Source: Desulfurellaceae bacterium (GTDB lineage Bacteria; Campylobacterota_A; Desulfurellia; Desulfurellales; Hippeaceae). Taken from it: a stretch of 60,972 nt of DNA. The position numbers and the translations under genes are program-made. Where the stretch lies: assembly GCA_015490005.1 (NCBI GenBank), contig WFYS01000081.1, positions 1-60,972 of the forward strand. The letters run 5' to 3'. Of this stretch, positions 53,134-60,161 are shown in pieces (the first letter of the stretch is position 1; each line of letters begins with the position of its first letter). The notes under the pieces are model-generated. The model was not told the DNA's origin. It did no database searches and worked only from the letters and a program-made list of their open reading frames with translations.

Positions 53134-54299
53134 TGCTTAAAGTTAGAGATGCTTTGAATTTGATAGAAAGAAATACAAACCCAGTTGATGGATTTGAGCT
53201 TGTTTATGTTTATGATGCGCTAAATAGGATTGCTTATGAAGATGTGCTGTCACCTATAGATGTGCCAGATTTTTTGCGCTCTGCTATGGATGGCTATGGT
53301 TTAGTTGGAAATTGTAGTGAATATAGATTGGTAGAAGAGGATAGAGAGTTGAAAGAGTGCACTTGCATTAGGATTAATACAGGTTTTCCAATACCGGAAA
53401 AAGTTTGGGCTGTAGCAGAGGTTGAGATAGTTGAAGTAAAAGATAGTTATCTTAAGCTGTTAAAACCGGTTGAAAAGAAAAGAAATTTTACTGTTAAAGG
53501 TGTTGAGCTTAAAAAAGGGCAGGTAATTTTAAAAAAAGGTGAAAGAATTTCTGTTAGAAAAAGGGCTTTGCTTGCATACTGTGGAGTCAGTTTAATAAAA
53601 GTGAGACGCAAGCCGATTGTAGGCATAATCACTACAGGTGATGAAGTTGTATTTCCGGGCAATACCAAAAAAGGGAATAGTGTTTACAATGCAAATTATT
53701 TCATATTGGATGGGTTGGTTAAAGAGTGGCTGTGTGCCTCTGTTTATTTTGGACATGTAGAAGATAGTGCTAATAAACTAAAAGAAACAATTTTCTACGC
53801 CCTTAACAGATGCGACTTTTTGATTACAACTGGTGGCGTGAGTATGGGAAGCAGAGACTTTATAAAGTCTATTTTGAGTGATTATGAGGATGCTGAAATT
53901 TTATTTGACAAAACCACAATAAAACCAGGGAAGCCTGCTATTTTAGCAAGAATTAAAGACAAGTTGTTTTTTGGTATGCCTGGATGGCCAAGTGCCCTTT
54001 ATGCAACTGCTTATGTTTACCTAAAGCCTATATTATTTAAACTAGCTGGTTTAAAAAAGAGAAAGAGTGATTTTACATGCGTGCTATCGGAAACTATGAA
54101 GTCAAAGCAGGGAAAGTTTTACTTTAATAGGGTAAACTTGGATTTTGATAATGGCATGTTTTATGCCCAATCATCTGGTTCACAAAAGACAGATAATTTT
54201 TACTCAACTGCTATTGCTGATGGACTTGTGGGAATAGAAGAAGAAAAAGGTAGCGTTGAATCAGGACAACAACTACCTTTAATTATTTTTGATGATTAA
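53133..54299 (+). CDS. moeA: Molybdopterin molybdenumtransferase
   Basis: Inserts molybdate (or tungstate) into adenylated molybdopterin. Family landmarks are the N-terminal SPIDVPDFLRSAMDGYGL, INTGFPIPEKVWAVAEVE, then ITTGDEVVFPG, TTGGVSMGSRDF, TIKPGKPAILARI and the active FGMPGWPSALYATAYVYLKP. At 389 residues it is normal. It implies that the cell has Mo/W enzymes, none of which is in the window. Its stop interlocks with the converging Sm-like gene in a TTAA. Confidence 0.9.
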   Translation: MLKVRDALNLIERNTNPVDGFELVYVYDALNRIAYEDVLSPIDVPDFLRSAMDGYGLVGNCSEYRLVEEDRELKECTCIRINTGFPIPEKVWAVAEVEIVEVKDSYLKLLKPVEKKRNFTVKGVELKKGQVILKKGERISVRKRALLAYCGVSLIKVRRKPIVGIITTGDEVVFPGNTKKGNSVYNANYFILDGLVKEWLCASVYFGHVEDSANKLKETIFYALNRCDFLITTGGVSMGSRDFIKSILSDYEDAEILFDKTTIKPGKPAILARIKDKLFFGMPGWPSALYATAYVYLKPILFKLAGLKKRKSDFTCVLSETMKSKQGKFYFNRVNLDFDNGMFYAQSSGSQKTDNFYSTAIADGLVGIEEEKGSVESGQQLPLIIFDD

Positions 54300-54658
54300 G
54301 ATTTTTTAAATAGATTTTCTATGTCAACAACTTTTTCTTGGTTTCTTTGATCGTCCATTCCGACATTTAGTCCCGCATTTGGCATTGTAGAACTTATTTT
54401 TATGTTGCTTTTTGCTTCATGGTATTTGCTTTCCAAATCCTCTGGCACTTTGCTAAACTCATAAACAACTTTATCCATGTTTATAAACCCTGAGATTTTT
54501 TCTTCGAAAGGAAACCCGTACGGTAAAATTGCTATTTGAATTCCTGCTGAGCCTGGTATAACCTGAATCTGCGCTACATCTTCAATCCCATTTTTTTCTG
54601 AATTATATGTTCCAATTACTGTCTCACCCGTTACTAATTTAACAAACTTTACGCTCAT
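54296..54658 (-). CDS. Small Sm/LSm-fold-like protein
   Basis: The 120-residue protein opens with VKLVTGETVIGTY, then beta-strand-like segments (VAQIQVIPG, IQIAILPYGFPFEEKISGFIN, KVVYEFSKVPEDLESKYHE). This resembles the Sm-like proteins found in T4-like phages and some bacteria, suggesting an oligomeric RNA-binding ring, but it is a by-eye fold guess. The C-terminus is polar and probably disordered. It follows yraN with GGAGG overlapping the yraN end, and ends the ffh operon. Confidence 0.6.
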   Translation of the reverse strand: MSVKFVKLVTGETVIGTYNSEKNGIEDVAQIQVIPGSAGIQIAILPYGFPFEEKISGFINMDKVVYEFSKVPEDLESKYHEAKSNIKISSTMPNAGLNVGMDDQRNQEKVVDIENLFKKS

Positions 54659-54659
54659 T

Positions 54660-55031
54660 CTACACTTCCTCCATTAAAATATTCTCTATCCACTCGAATT
54701 TTTCACCTTCAAAACCGATAACGTCAAACCTTATATCTAGATTGTCTAAATTGTTTTTTTGAATAAAATATTTTGCGCACTTCAAGATTCTTTTTCTTTT
54801 AACTCCGTTAACAAATTCCGTTGAGTATCCAAAATTAGAAGTTTTCCTCGCTTTTACTTCAACAAAAACCAATAAATCACTCTTTTTAGCAACTAAATCC
54901 AACTCACCGCCCTTGCATCTGAAATTCTTCTCAAGTATGGTATAGCCTTTTGATTCTAAAAGGTAGGCGGCTCTTTCCTCAAACTGCCTACCAATATCTG
55001 TTTTAGTAGCCCTTTTTCCTAATTTTAGCAG
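54660..55031 (-). CDS. yraN: YraN/UPF0102 family endonuclease-like protein, non-canonical start
   Basis: Predicted nuclease-fold protein of unknown role. The frame clearly encodes the whole family domain: [34 protein letters not shown] (the GEIDLIA motif) and FVEVKARK. Between the upstream in-frame stop and this domain there is no ATG, GTG or TTG. The first TTG (at 54902) falls inside the catalytic motif and would delete a third of the protein. I propose CTG at 55031-55029, with AGAGGA five bases upstream, or ATT at 54995-54993. The gene overlaps the rplS 3' end. Confidence 0.65.
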   Translation of the reverse strand: MLKLGKRATKTDIGRQFEERAAYLLESKGYTILEKNFRCKGGELDLVAKKSDLLVFVEVKARKTSNFGYSTEFVNGVKRKRILKCAKYFIQKNNLDNLDIRFDVIGFEGEKFEWIENILMEEV

Positions 55032-55359
55032 CTTTTCCTCTTCTTTCTCTTAAGTAGTACAGCCTTGCTCTTCTTACCCTACCACGTTGCACAACCTCTA
55101 CTTTCTCAATAGATGGGCTGTAATAAGGGAAGATTTTTTCTACACCTATGCCACTTGATTCCTTCCTCACAGTAAATGTTCCATCAAGCCCTCTTCCGCC
55201 TCTTCTTCTGATTACAACACCCGCAAATATTTGTATTCTCTCTTTGTTACCCTCTTTGACCCTTGTGTATACCTTTACGGTGTCGCCTGGCCAAATTTCA
55301 GGTATTTCCTTGTTTAAGGATTCTGTCATTTCGTCCTTAAATGCTTTCAACTTATCCAT
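55003..55359 (-). CDS. rplS: 50S ribosomal protein L19
   Basis: Large-subunit protein at the 30S-50S interface. The 118-residue product shows [28 protein letters not shown], the [26 protein letters not shown] block and the basic tail [18 protein letters not shown]. It follows trmD with an 8-base overlap, the usual order. Confidence 0.97.
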   Translation of the reverse strand: MDKLKAFKDEMTESLNKEIPEIWPGDTVKVYTRVKEGNKERIQIFAGVVIRRRGGRGLDGTFTVRKESSGIGVEKIFPYYSPSIEKVEVVQRGRVRRARLYYLRERRGKAAKIRKKGY

Positions 55360-56023
55360 CTTCTTCTCCCATCCATTCTATTGTTCTTTTTTTTGCTTCT
55401 TTCTCTCGCCACTCTTTGATTTTTTTGTGATTTCCAGAAAGCAATACTTCTGGGACCTTCATGCCTCTGTATTCCCTTGGTCTTGTGTATTGGGGATATT
55501 CTATTAACCCGTTTTCAAAGCTCTCTTCTTTTAAAGACTCTTCGTTACCCAACACTCCTGGAATCAATCTTGTTGTAGCATCCACTATCGCCATTGCTGC
55601 AATTTCACCGCCAGATAATATAAATTTACCTATAGATATTTCTTCGTCAGCTAAGTATTTGACTCTTTCGTCAAATCCTTCGTATCTACCACAAATTATT
55701 GCGATAGCATTCCTCCCAGATAACTCTTTTGCCTTTTGCTGGTCAAATGTTTTTCCAGCCGGTGTAAGTAAAAGCGTATGAACATCAGGATTTTTTGATT
55801 TTACGTAGTCCATTGCTTCGTATATGGGTTCAGGCTTCATAACCATACCTGCGCCACCGCCAAATGGATAGTCATCTGTTGTTCTATGCTTATCATGCGT
55901 AAAATCTCTAATGTTTACAAGCTCAATTTTTAGAAACCCTTTCTCTTGTGCCCTTTTTATAATTGTTTCGCCAAATACACTTTCAAACATGTTTGGAAAG
56001 ATACTCAAAATGTAAAGCTCCAT
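55352..56023 (-). CDS. trmD: tRNA (guanine-N1)-methyltransferase
   Basis: Makes m1G37 in tRNAs with G36, preventing frameshifts. It is a trefoil-knot SPOUT enzyme of 223 residues with [49 protein letters not shown], the [25 protein letters not shown] knot and [10 protein letters not shown]. Its ATG shares one base with the khpA stop (TAATG); the rimM gene normally found between them is absent. Confidence 0.97.
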   Translation of the reverse strand: MELYILSIFPNMFESVFGETIIKRAQEKGFLKIELVNIRDFTHDKHRTTDDYPFGGGAGMVMKPEPIYEAMDYVKSKNPDVHTLLLTPAGKTFDQQKAKELSGRNAIAIICGRYEGFDERVKYLADEEISIGKFILSGGEIAAMAIVDATTRLIPGVLGNEESLKEESFENGLIEYPQYTRPREYRGMKVPEVLLSGNHKKIKEWREKEAKKRTIEWMGEEDG

Positions 56024-56253
56024 TACTCGATTATTTCTAAAACAGCCTTTTTCCCGGACTTTTTGCTTGCAGCGTTGAGGATTGTTCTAATGGCTTTGAT
56101 GGTTTTTCCCTCTTTGCCTATTATCTTTCCCAAATCGTTTTTATCAACACTTAGCTCTATAACGGTAGTCTTCTCACCACCAATCTCTTTAATTCTAATG
56201 GCTTCTTTATTGTCAACAAGATTCTCTGCAATGCAACTAATCAACTCTTTCAT
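56023..56253 (-). CDS. khpA: KH-domain RNA-binding protein KhpA
   Basis: Small RNA-binding protein of 76 residues in the ffh-rpsP-trmD operon. A single KH domain with the GxxG loop in DLGKIIGKEGKTIKAIRTIL makes up nearly all of it. In Gram-positives KhpA pairs with KhpB and affects cell division and translation. It lies six bases after rpsP. Confidence 0.93.
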   Translation of the reverse strand: MKELISCIAENLVDNKEAIRIKEIGGEKTTVIELSVDKNDLGKIIGKEGKTIKAIRTILNAASKKSGKKAVLEIIE

Positions 56254-56259
56254 GGTTTA

Positions 56260-56493
56260 TCACCCTGCTTTTTTCACAAGGTTTTTTACAGCTTCCGAGA
56301 CTTGTGCGCCCCTTTCAACCCATTTGTTGTATTTTTCTAAGTTTACCTTTATTGTGGTAGGCTCAGTTTTTGGGTCATAATAACCCAAAATCTCCAAAAC
56401 TGCTCCATCCCTTTTTTTGCGTGAGTCAACCGCAACAATCCTATAAAACGGTTTCTTTTTCGCTCCACCTCTTCTTAATCTTATAACTACCAC
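56260..56493 (-). CDS. rpsP: 30S ribosomal protein S16
   Basis: Small-subunit protein of 77 residues: MVVIRLRRGGAKKKPFYRIVAVDSR at the N-terminus, then LEILGYYDPKTEP and RGAQVSEAV. It follows ffh by 11 bases and precedes khpA, the standard order. Confidence 0.97.
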   Translation of the reverse strand: MVVIRLRRGGAKKKPFYRIVAVDSRKKRDGAVLEILGYYDPKTEPTTIKVNLEKYNKWVERGAQVSEAVKNLVKKAG

Positions 56494-56504
56494 CCTTATC
56501 CTCC

Positions 56505-57830
56505 TTATCCATTTATTCCCAATTTTTTCATTAGATTGAGTGCTTTAGATTTATTCATTCCCCTCATCATCTTTTGCATCTCTATAAACTGTTTTATTAA
56601 TCTATTGACATCGCTTACTCGTGTGCCGCTACCTTTGGCAATGCGTCTTTTCCTACTTGCATTTAAGATTTTATAGTTTTGTCTTTCTTTTTTTGTCATT
56701 GACAAAATTATTGCTTCTATATGTTTTATCTCTTTATTAAATGTTTCTTCATCGTCTATTCTTACCTTGTTTAGGCCTGGTATCATGCCTATTATTTTAG
56801 CTATTGAACCCATTTTTTGTATTTTTTTAAGTTGGCTCAAAAAGTCTTCAAATGTAAATTGTTGTTTTTTTAACTTTTTGGCAAGTTCTTTGGCTTCTTT
56901 TTCTGTCTCTGTTTCCCTTACCTTTTCTATAAGTGTAAGGACATCGCCCATCCCCAAGATTCTAGATGCAATTCTGTCCGGATAAAACAGTTCAAAGTCG
57001 CTGATTTTTTCGCCAACGCCTGCGAACTTTATGGGTTTTCCTACAACCTTCATTATGGATAGTGCTGCACCACCACGGGCATCGCCGTCAAGCTTTGTGA
57101 ATATGTTGCCCGTTATGCCAACCCTTTCATTAAACACCTTTGCAACATTTACAGCCTCTTGGCCAATCATTGCATCTGCTACAAACAGTATCTCTTGTGG
57201 ATTAGCCTTTTCTTTAATTCTTGTTAACTCTTCCATTAATTCATCATCTATATGTAGCCTTCCTGCTGTGTCTATAATTATAACATCTCTGCCATTCTCT
57301 TTTGCAAGATTTAGTGCATCATACGCTATGTCTTCAGGTTTTCTGTTTACTTCACTAAAGACCGGTATATTTATTTGTTTCCCCAACACTTGCAATTGTT
57401 TCACCGCTGCTGGTCTATAAATATCACAGGCTACAAGAAGCGGTTGTCTACCTTTTGACCTTAAATGTGTTGCTAACTTGGCGGCTGTCGTTGTTTTGCC
57501 TGAACCTTGCAAGCCTACAAGCATTATAATAAACGGTTTTTCTTTTATTATAAGTGGAAACGCTTCTCCGCCCAATATTTCCGTGAGTTTTTTGTGAACG
57601 GCTTCAATAATTATTTGCCCTGGTGTTAGACTTTTTTCTAACTCTTTGCCCTTGAGTTCTTCTTTTATGTCGTTTATGAAATCTTTGACGACTTTGTAAT
57701 TAACGTCGGCTTCTAAAAGTGCAAACTTTACTTCTTTAAGGGCGTTATTGAGGTCACTTTCTGTTATAACACCTTTAGATTTTATCTTTTTAAAAATATC
57801 GTTGAGTTTGTCGGACAAATCCGAGAACAT
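56505..57830 (-). CDS. ffh: Signal recognition particle protein Ffh (SRP54)
   Basis: GTPase that delivers nascent inner-membrane proteins to FtsY. The order is a four-helix N domain (1-90), a G domain with GLQGSGKTT at 106-114, DTAGR and TKLDGDARGG, and a methionine-rich M domain (about 325-441) with GMIPGLNKV, SRKRRIAKGSG and the C-terminal MQKMMRGMNKSKALNLMKK. At 441 residues it is normal. First gene of the minus-strand operon, with GGGGGTG ahead of the ATG and a good promoter 25-55 bases upstream. Confidence 0.97.
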   Translation of the reverse strand: MFSDLSDKLNDIFKKIKSKGVITESDLNNALKEVKFALLEADVNYKVVKDFINDIKEELKGKELEKSLTPGQIIIEAVHKKLTEILGGEAFPLIIKEKPFIIMLVGLQGSGKTTTAAKLATHLRSKGRQPLLVACDIYRPAAVKQLQVLGKQINIPVFSEVNRKPEDIAYDALNLAKENGRDVIIIDTAGRLHIDDELMEELTRIKEKANPQEILFVADAMIGQEAVNVAKVFNERVGITGNIFTKLDGDARGGAALSIMKVVGKPIKFAGVGEKISDFELFYPDRIASRILGMGDVLTLIEKVRETETEKEAKELAKKLKKQQFTFEDFLSQLKKIQKMGSIAKIIGMIPGLNKVRIDDEETFNKEIKHIEAIILSMTKKERQNYKILNASRKRRIAKGSGTRVSDVNRLIKQFIEMQKMMRGMNKSKALNLMKKLGING

Positions 57831-57854
57831 AAAAACACCCCCAAGTAGCGCACA

Positions 57855-57883
57855 ATCCTATTAAAAATAGCTATTGTTGTCAA
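57855..57883 (-). promoter_or_regulatory. Promoter of the ffh-rpsP-khpA-trmD-rplS-yraN operon
   Basis: On the minus strand, a perfect TTGACA (57883-57878) and TAGGAT (57860-57855) are separated by 17 bases, just ahead of ffh and downstream of the PaaI-type gene stop. Confidence 0.65.
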
Positions 57884-57896
57884 TATTTTTGAGCTT

Positions 57897-58298
57897 TTAA
57901 AGTGTATTCCTATCCTTTGAATAAGCCAAACCTTGCATAACAGCAATAAGGTTATCTTTATTGTCTTTTACATCAACTTTATAGACTGAAATTTTTTTAC
58001 TTTCTGATATTTTCTTAGCAATTGCCCTTAGTCTACCAGATTTTGCAGTTTTTATGTAAGAAATAGTTGCATTTAAACTCAAGTTTAGTACTCCAAATGA
58101 GTTGGCAGCTGCCCCAAGCGCCAAATCTGCTAGACTGAATATAGCTCCACCGTGGACCGTTCCTGCCGCGTTCAGATGGTTTTCATTTATCTCCATTTCC
58201 GTTACAGCATACCCCTCTCTAACTTCAATCACTTTTATATTGTTGTACTTTGCAAATTTATCGTTTTTTTCTAGATAATCTTTTACTATCCTCTGCAT
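57897..58298 (-). CDS. Hotdog-fold thioesterase, PaaI type
   Basis: Predicted acyl-CoA (often aryl-acyl-CoA) thioesterase of 133 residues. The hotdog helix HLNAAGTVHGGAIFSLADLALGAAAN carries the HGG motif and catalytic Asp of the PaaI group, and strands NATISYIKTAKSGRLRAIAKK follow. The ATG at 58298 is chosen; the longer reading runs into the divergent galE start region and adds 32 unlikely residues. It may clear stalled CoA esters; the substrate is not known. Confidence 0.85.
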   Translation of the reverse strand: MQRIVKDYLEKNDKFAKYNNIKVIEVREGYAVTEMEINENHLNAAGTVHGGAIFSLADLALGAAANSFGVLNLSLNATISYIKTAKSGRLRAIAKKISESKKISVYKVDVKDNKDNLIAVMQGLAYSKDRNTL

Positions 58299-58321
58299 CT
58301 CATAAATAGTGCCAGAAAAAT

Positions 58322-58349
58322 TTGTCTTTTTCAAGTTTTCTGATATTAT
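58322..58349 (+). promoter_or_regulatory. Candidate extended -10 promoter of galE
   Basis: TTGTCT at 58322-58327, spacer of 16, and TATTAT at 58344-58349 with the extended -10 TG at 58341-58342, about 32 bases before the galE ATG in the divergent gap with the PaaI gene. Confidence 0.5.
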
Positions 58350-58380
58350 CGTTGTGCTAAAAAATTTATGGAGGATGGGC

Positions 58381-59388
58381 ATGAGAATTCTCATAACTGG
58401 TGGCGCGGGTTATATTGGCAGCCACGTTGCAAAACTTTTACTTGAAGATTCAGACCATGAGTTGGTTATAATAGATAACCTCTCAACAGGATTTTATGAA
58501 ACCATTGAAACTTTGAAAGATATAAGGGGTTTTGACTTTATTGAAACTGATTTGAGCAACTGGGGCGAAATTGAAGGTATTTTTAAGGCAAGGAGTTTTG
58601 ATGTTGCAATACATTTTGCCGCGAGTTTGATTGTACCTGAAAGTGTAGAAAAACCAATTGAGTATTATTTAAATAACACGGCAAACGGTGCAAATTTAAT
58701 TAACCTTTGCTTGAAGTACGGCGTTGGTAAATTTATCTTCTCATCCACAGCAGCAGTATATGGAGAGCCCTCACCTGAGGATGCCAAAAACGGTATAAGC
58801 GAGAATTTTCCTAAAAACCCTATAAATCCCTATGGAAAAAGTAAGTTATTTGTTGAAAATATGTTAAAAGATGCTTCGTCAGCGAACCAAGGTTTTAAAT
58901 ATGTAGCTTTTAGATATTTCAACGTAGCGGGAGCATCGCCCGATTTAAAAATAGGACAGAGAACTAAGAATGCAACGCATCTTATAAAGGTTGCTGCCCA
59001 GACCGCTTTAGGAAAAAGGGATAGAATGTTAATCTTTGGAGATGATTACCCCACTAGAGATGGCACGTGCATTAGGGATTATATACACGTTGTAGACCTT
59101 GCAAGATCCCATATAGATGCCATAGATTACTTAAATGGAAATGATAGTGGTGTATTCAATGTGGGCTATGGTAGTGGCTATACAGTAAAAGAAGTCATTG
59201 ACGTTATGAAAAAGGTCAGTGGTGTGGATTTTAAGGTTGAAATTGCCCAGCGCAGAGCCGGAGACCCCGCTGTTTTGGTTGCAAACAACGAAAAAATAAA
59301 GAAAAAAATGGGTTTTAAGCCCAAATATGACAACCTTGAAGTAATTTGTAGAACTGCCATTGAGTGGGAGAGGAAGCTTTTGGATTAA
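58381..59388 (+). CDS. galE: UDP-glucose 4-epimerase
   Basis: Short-chain dehydrogenase-type enzyme that interconverts UDP-glucose and UDP-galactose (or the GlcNAc pair) for surface glycans. The Rossmann GGAGYIGSH motif starts at residue 7. FSSTAAVYGEP and the catalytic YGKSK (YxxxK) follow, then FRYFNVAGA, RDGTCIRDYIHVVDLA and FNVGYGSGYTVKEV. At 335 residues it is full length. The ATG at 58381 with GGAGG upstream is preferred. Its stop interlocks with the converging gene in a TTAA. Confidence 0.94.
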   Translation: MRILITGGAGYIGSHVAKLLLEDSDHELVIIDNLSTGFYETIETLKDIRGFDFIETDLSNWGEIEGIFKARSFDVAIHFAASLIVPESVEKPIEYYLNNTANGANLINLCLKYGVGKFIFSSTAAVYGEPSPEDAKNGISENFPKNPINPYGKSKLFVENMLKDASSANQGFKYVAFRYFNVAGASPDLKIGQRTKNATHLIKVAAQTALGKRDRMLIFGDDYPTRDGTCIRDYIHVVDLARSHIDAIDYLNGNDSGVFNVGYGSGYTVKEVIDVMKKVSGVDFKVEIAQRRAGDPAVLVANNEKIKKKMGFKPKYDNLEVICRTAIEWERKLLD

Positions 59389-60158
59389 CGGCAGTGCTCT
59401 GAGTTTATCGTACAGAATCCACCATTGCCTTTAAATAGTTGTGTCGAGTTATCTAGTAAGTTAATAGTTGGCTTTGTGGCTTTATGTCTGTAAAAGAAGT
59501 TTATGATATTGTTATCGCCTATCAATATCTCAATCTTGTCTTTTCCTCGGATTATTAGGGCAGGAACGGCTTCTACACCCAAAGATTTCAAAAGGCCCAC
59601 ACACTTTGTAACATTTACATTTTTGATTTTTAAACCCTTAGCTTTTATAAATCTTTCAACCCTTTCACAGTGAGGGCATGAGGTTTTATAGATTAATACG
59701 GCGTTTGAATTTGGTAGGTTAGAGCTTGCAGTGGGTTTCAAAACAGCAAACATTAAGAAAACGGATAAAAAGGAAGCAAAGCCCACGAGCACCAACCACC
59801 TTTTCTGTAAAACCCTCAAAAGAGCCAGAAAAACAAATATGGAAAAGACAGATATACAGAAATAGCAGATGTTATTTAGCCTGAAAAGTTGATAGCCCAC
59901 TAAAACGCCCTCTAAGGAGAAGGCAACGATCAAAATATCATCTATGAGGTTTTCTTCGTTTAGGACTGATAAAACAAGTAGCGTTAGGAATGTTATAATA
60001 CCCAAAATTATAAGCACCTTGTCGGGTATTGTGAGGCTGTTTTCTGCAAGGATGCACCCTGTTGAGTTGCAGATGCTCGAGTGTGAAAATTTTAGTATAA
60101 GTTCAAGGGTAGTCAGGAGAAGACCCGCTAACACTGAGATGTTGAACAGTTTTTTCAC
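59385..60158 (-). CDS. VKOR-like membrane protein fused to a thioredoxin-like domain
   Basis: Likely disulfide-forming system in one 257-residue chain. The N-terminal membrane part has the VKOR cysteines: Cys30 and Cys35 in the first outer loop, and Cys97-x-x-Cys100 at a helix end (ICYFC), with a Ser/Ile loop between. The C-terminal part (about 150-225) is a small thioredoxin/glutaredoxin fold with CPHC at 160-163 and EAVPALIIRG. Bacterial VKOR-Trx fusions reoxidise their thioredoxin partner and pass electrons to quinone. The extra C-terminal cysteine pair (GGFC...EHCR) is unexplained. Confidence 0.75.
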   Translation of the reverse strand: MKKLFNISVLAGLLLTTLELILKFSHSSICNSTGCILAENSLTIPDKVLIILGIITFLTLLVLSVLNEENLIDDILIVAFSLEGVLVGYQLFRLNNICYFCISVFSIFVFLALLRVLQKRWLVLVGFASFLSVFLMFAVLKPTASSNLPNSNAVLIYKTSCPHCERVERFIKAKGLKIKNVNVTKCVGLLKSLGVEAVPALIIRGKDKIEILIGDNNIINFFYRHKATKPTINLLDNSTQLFKGNGGFCTINSEHCR

Positions 60159-60161
60159 TAT

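Noticed and set aside
57031-57420. 129-codon plus-strand frame inside ffh
   Set aside because: It is a mirror frame of the Ffh GTPase domain with no motif and no ribosome site.
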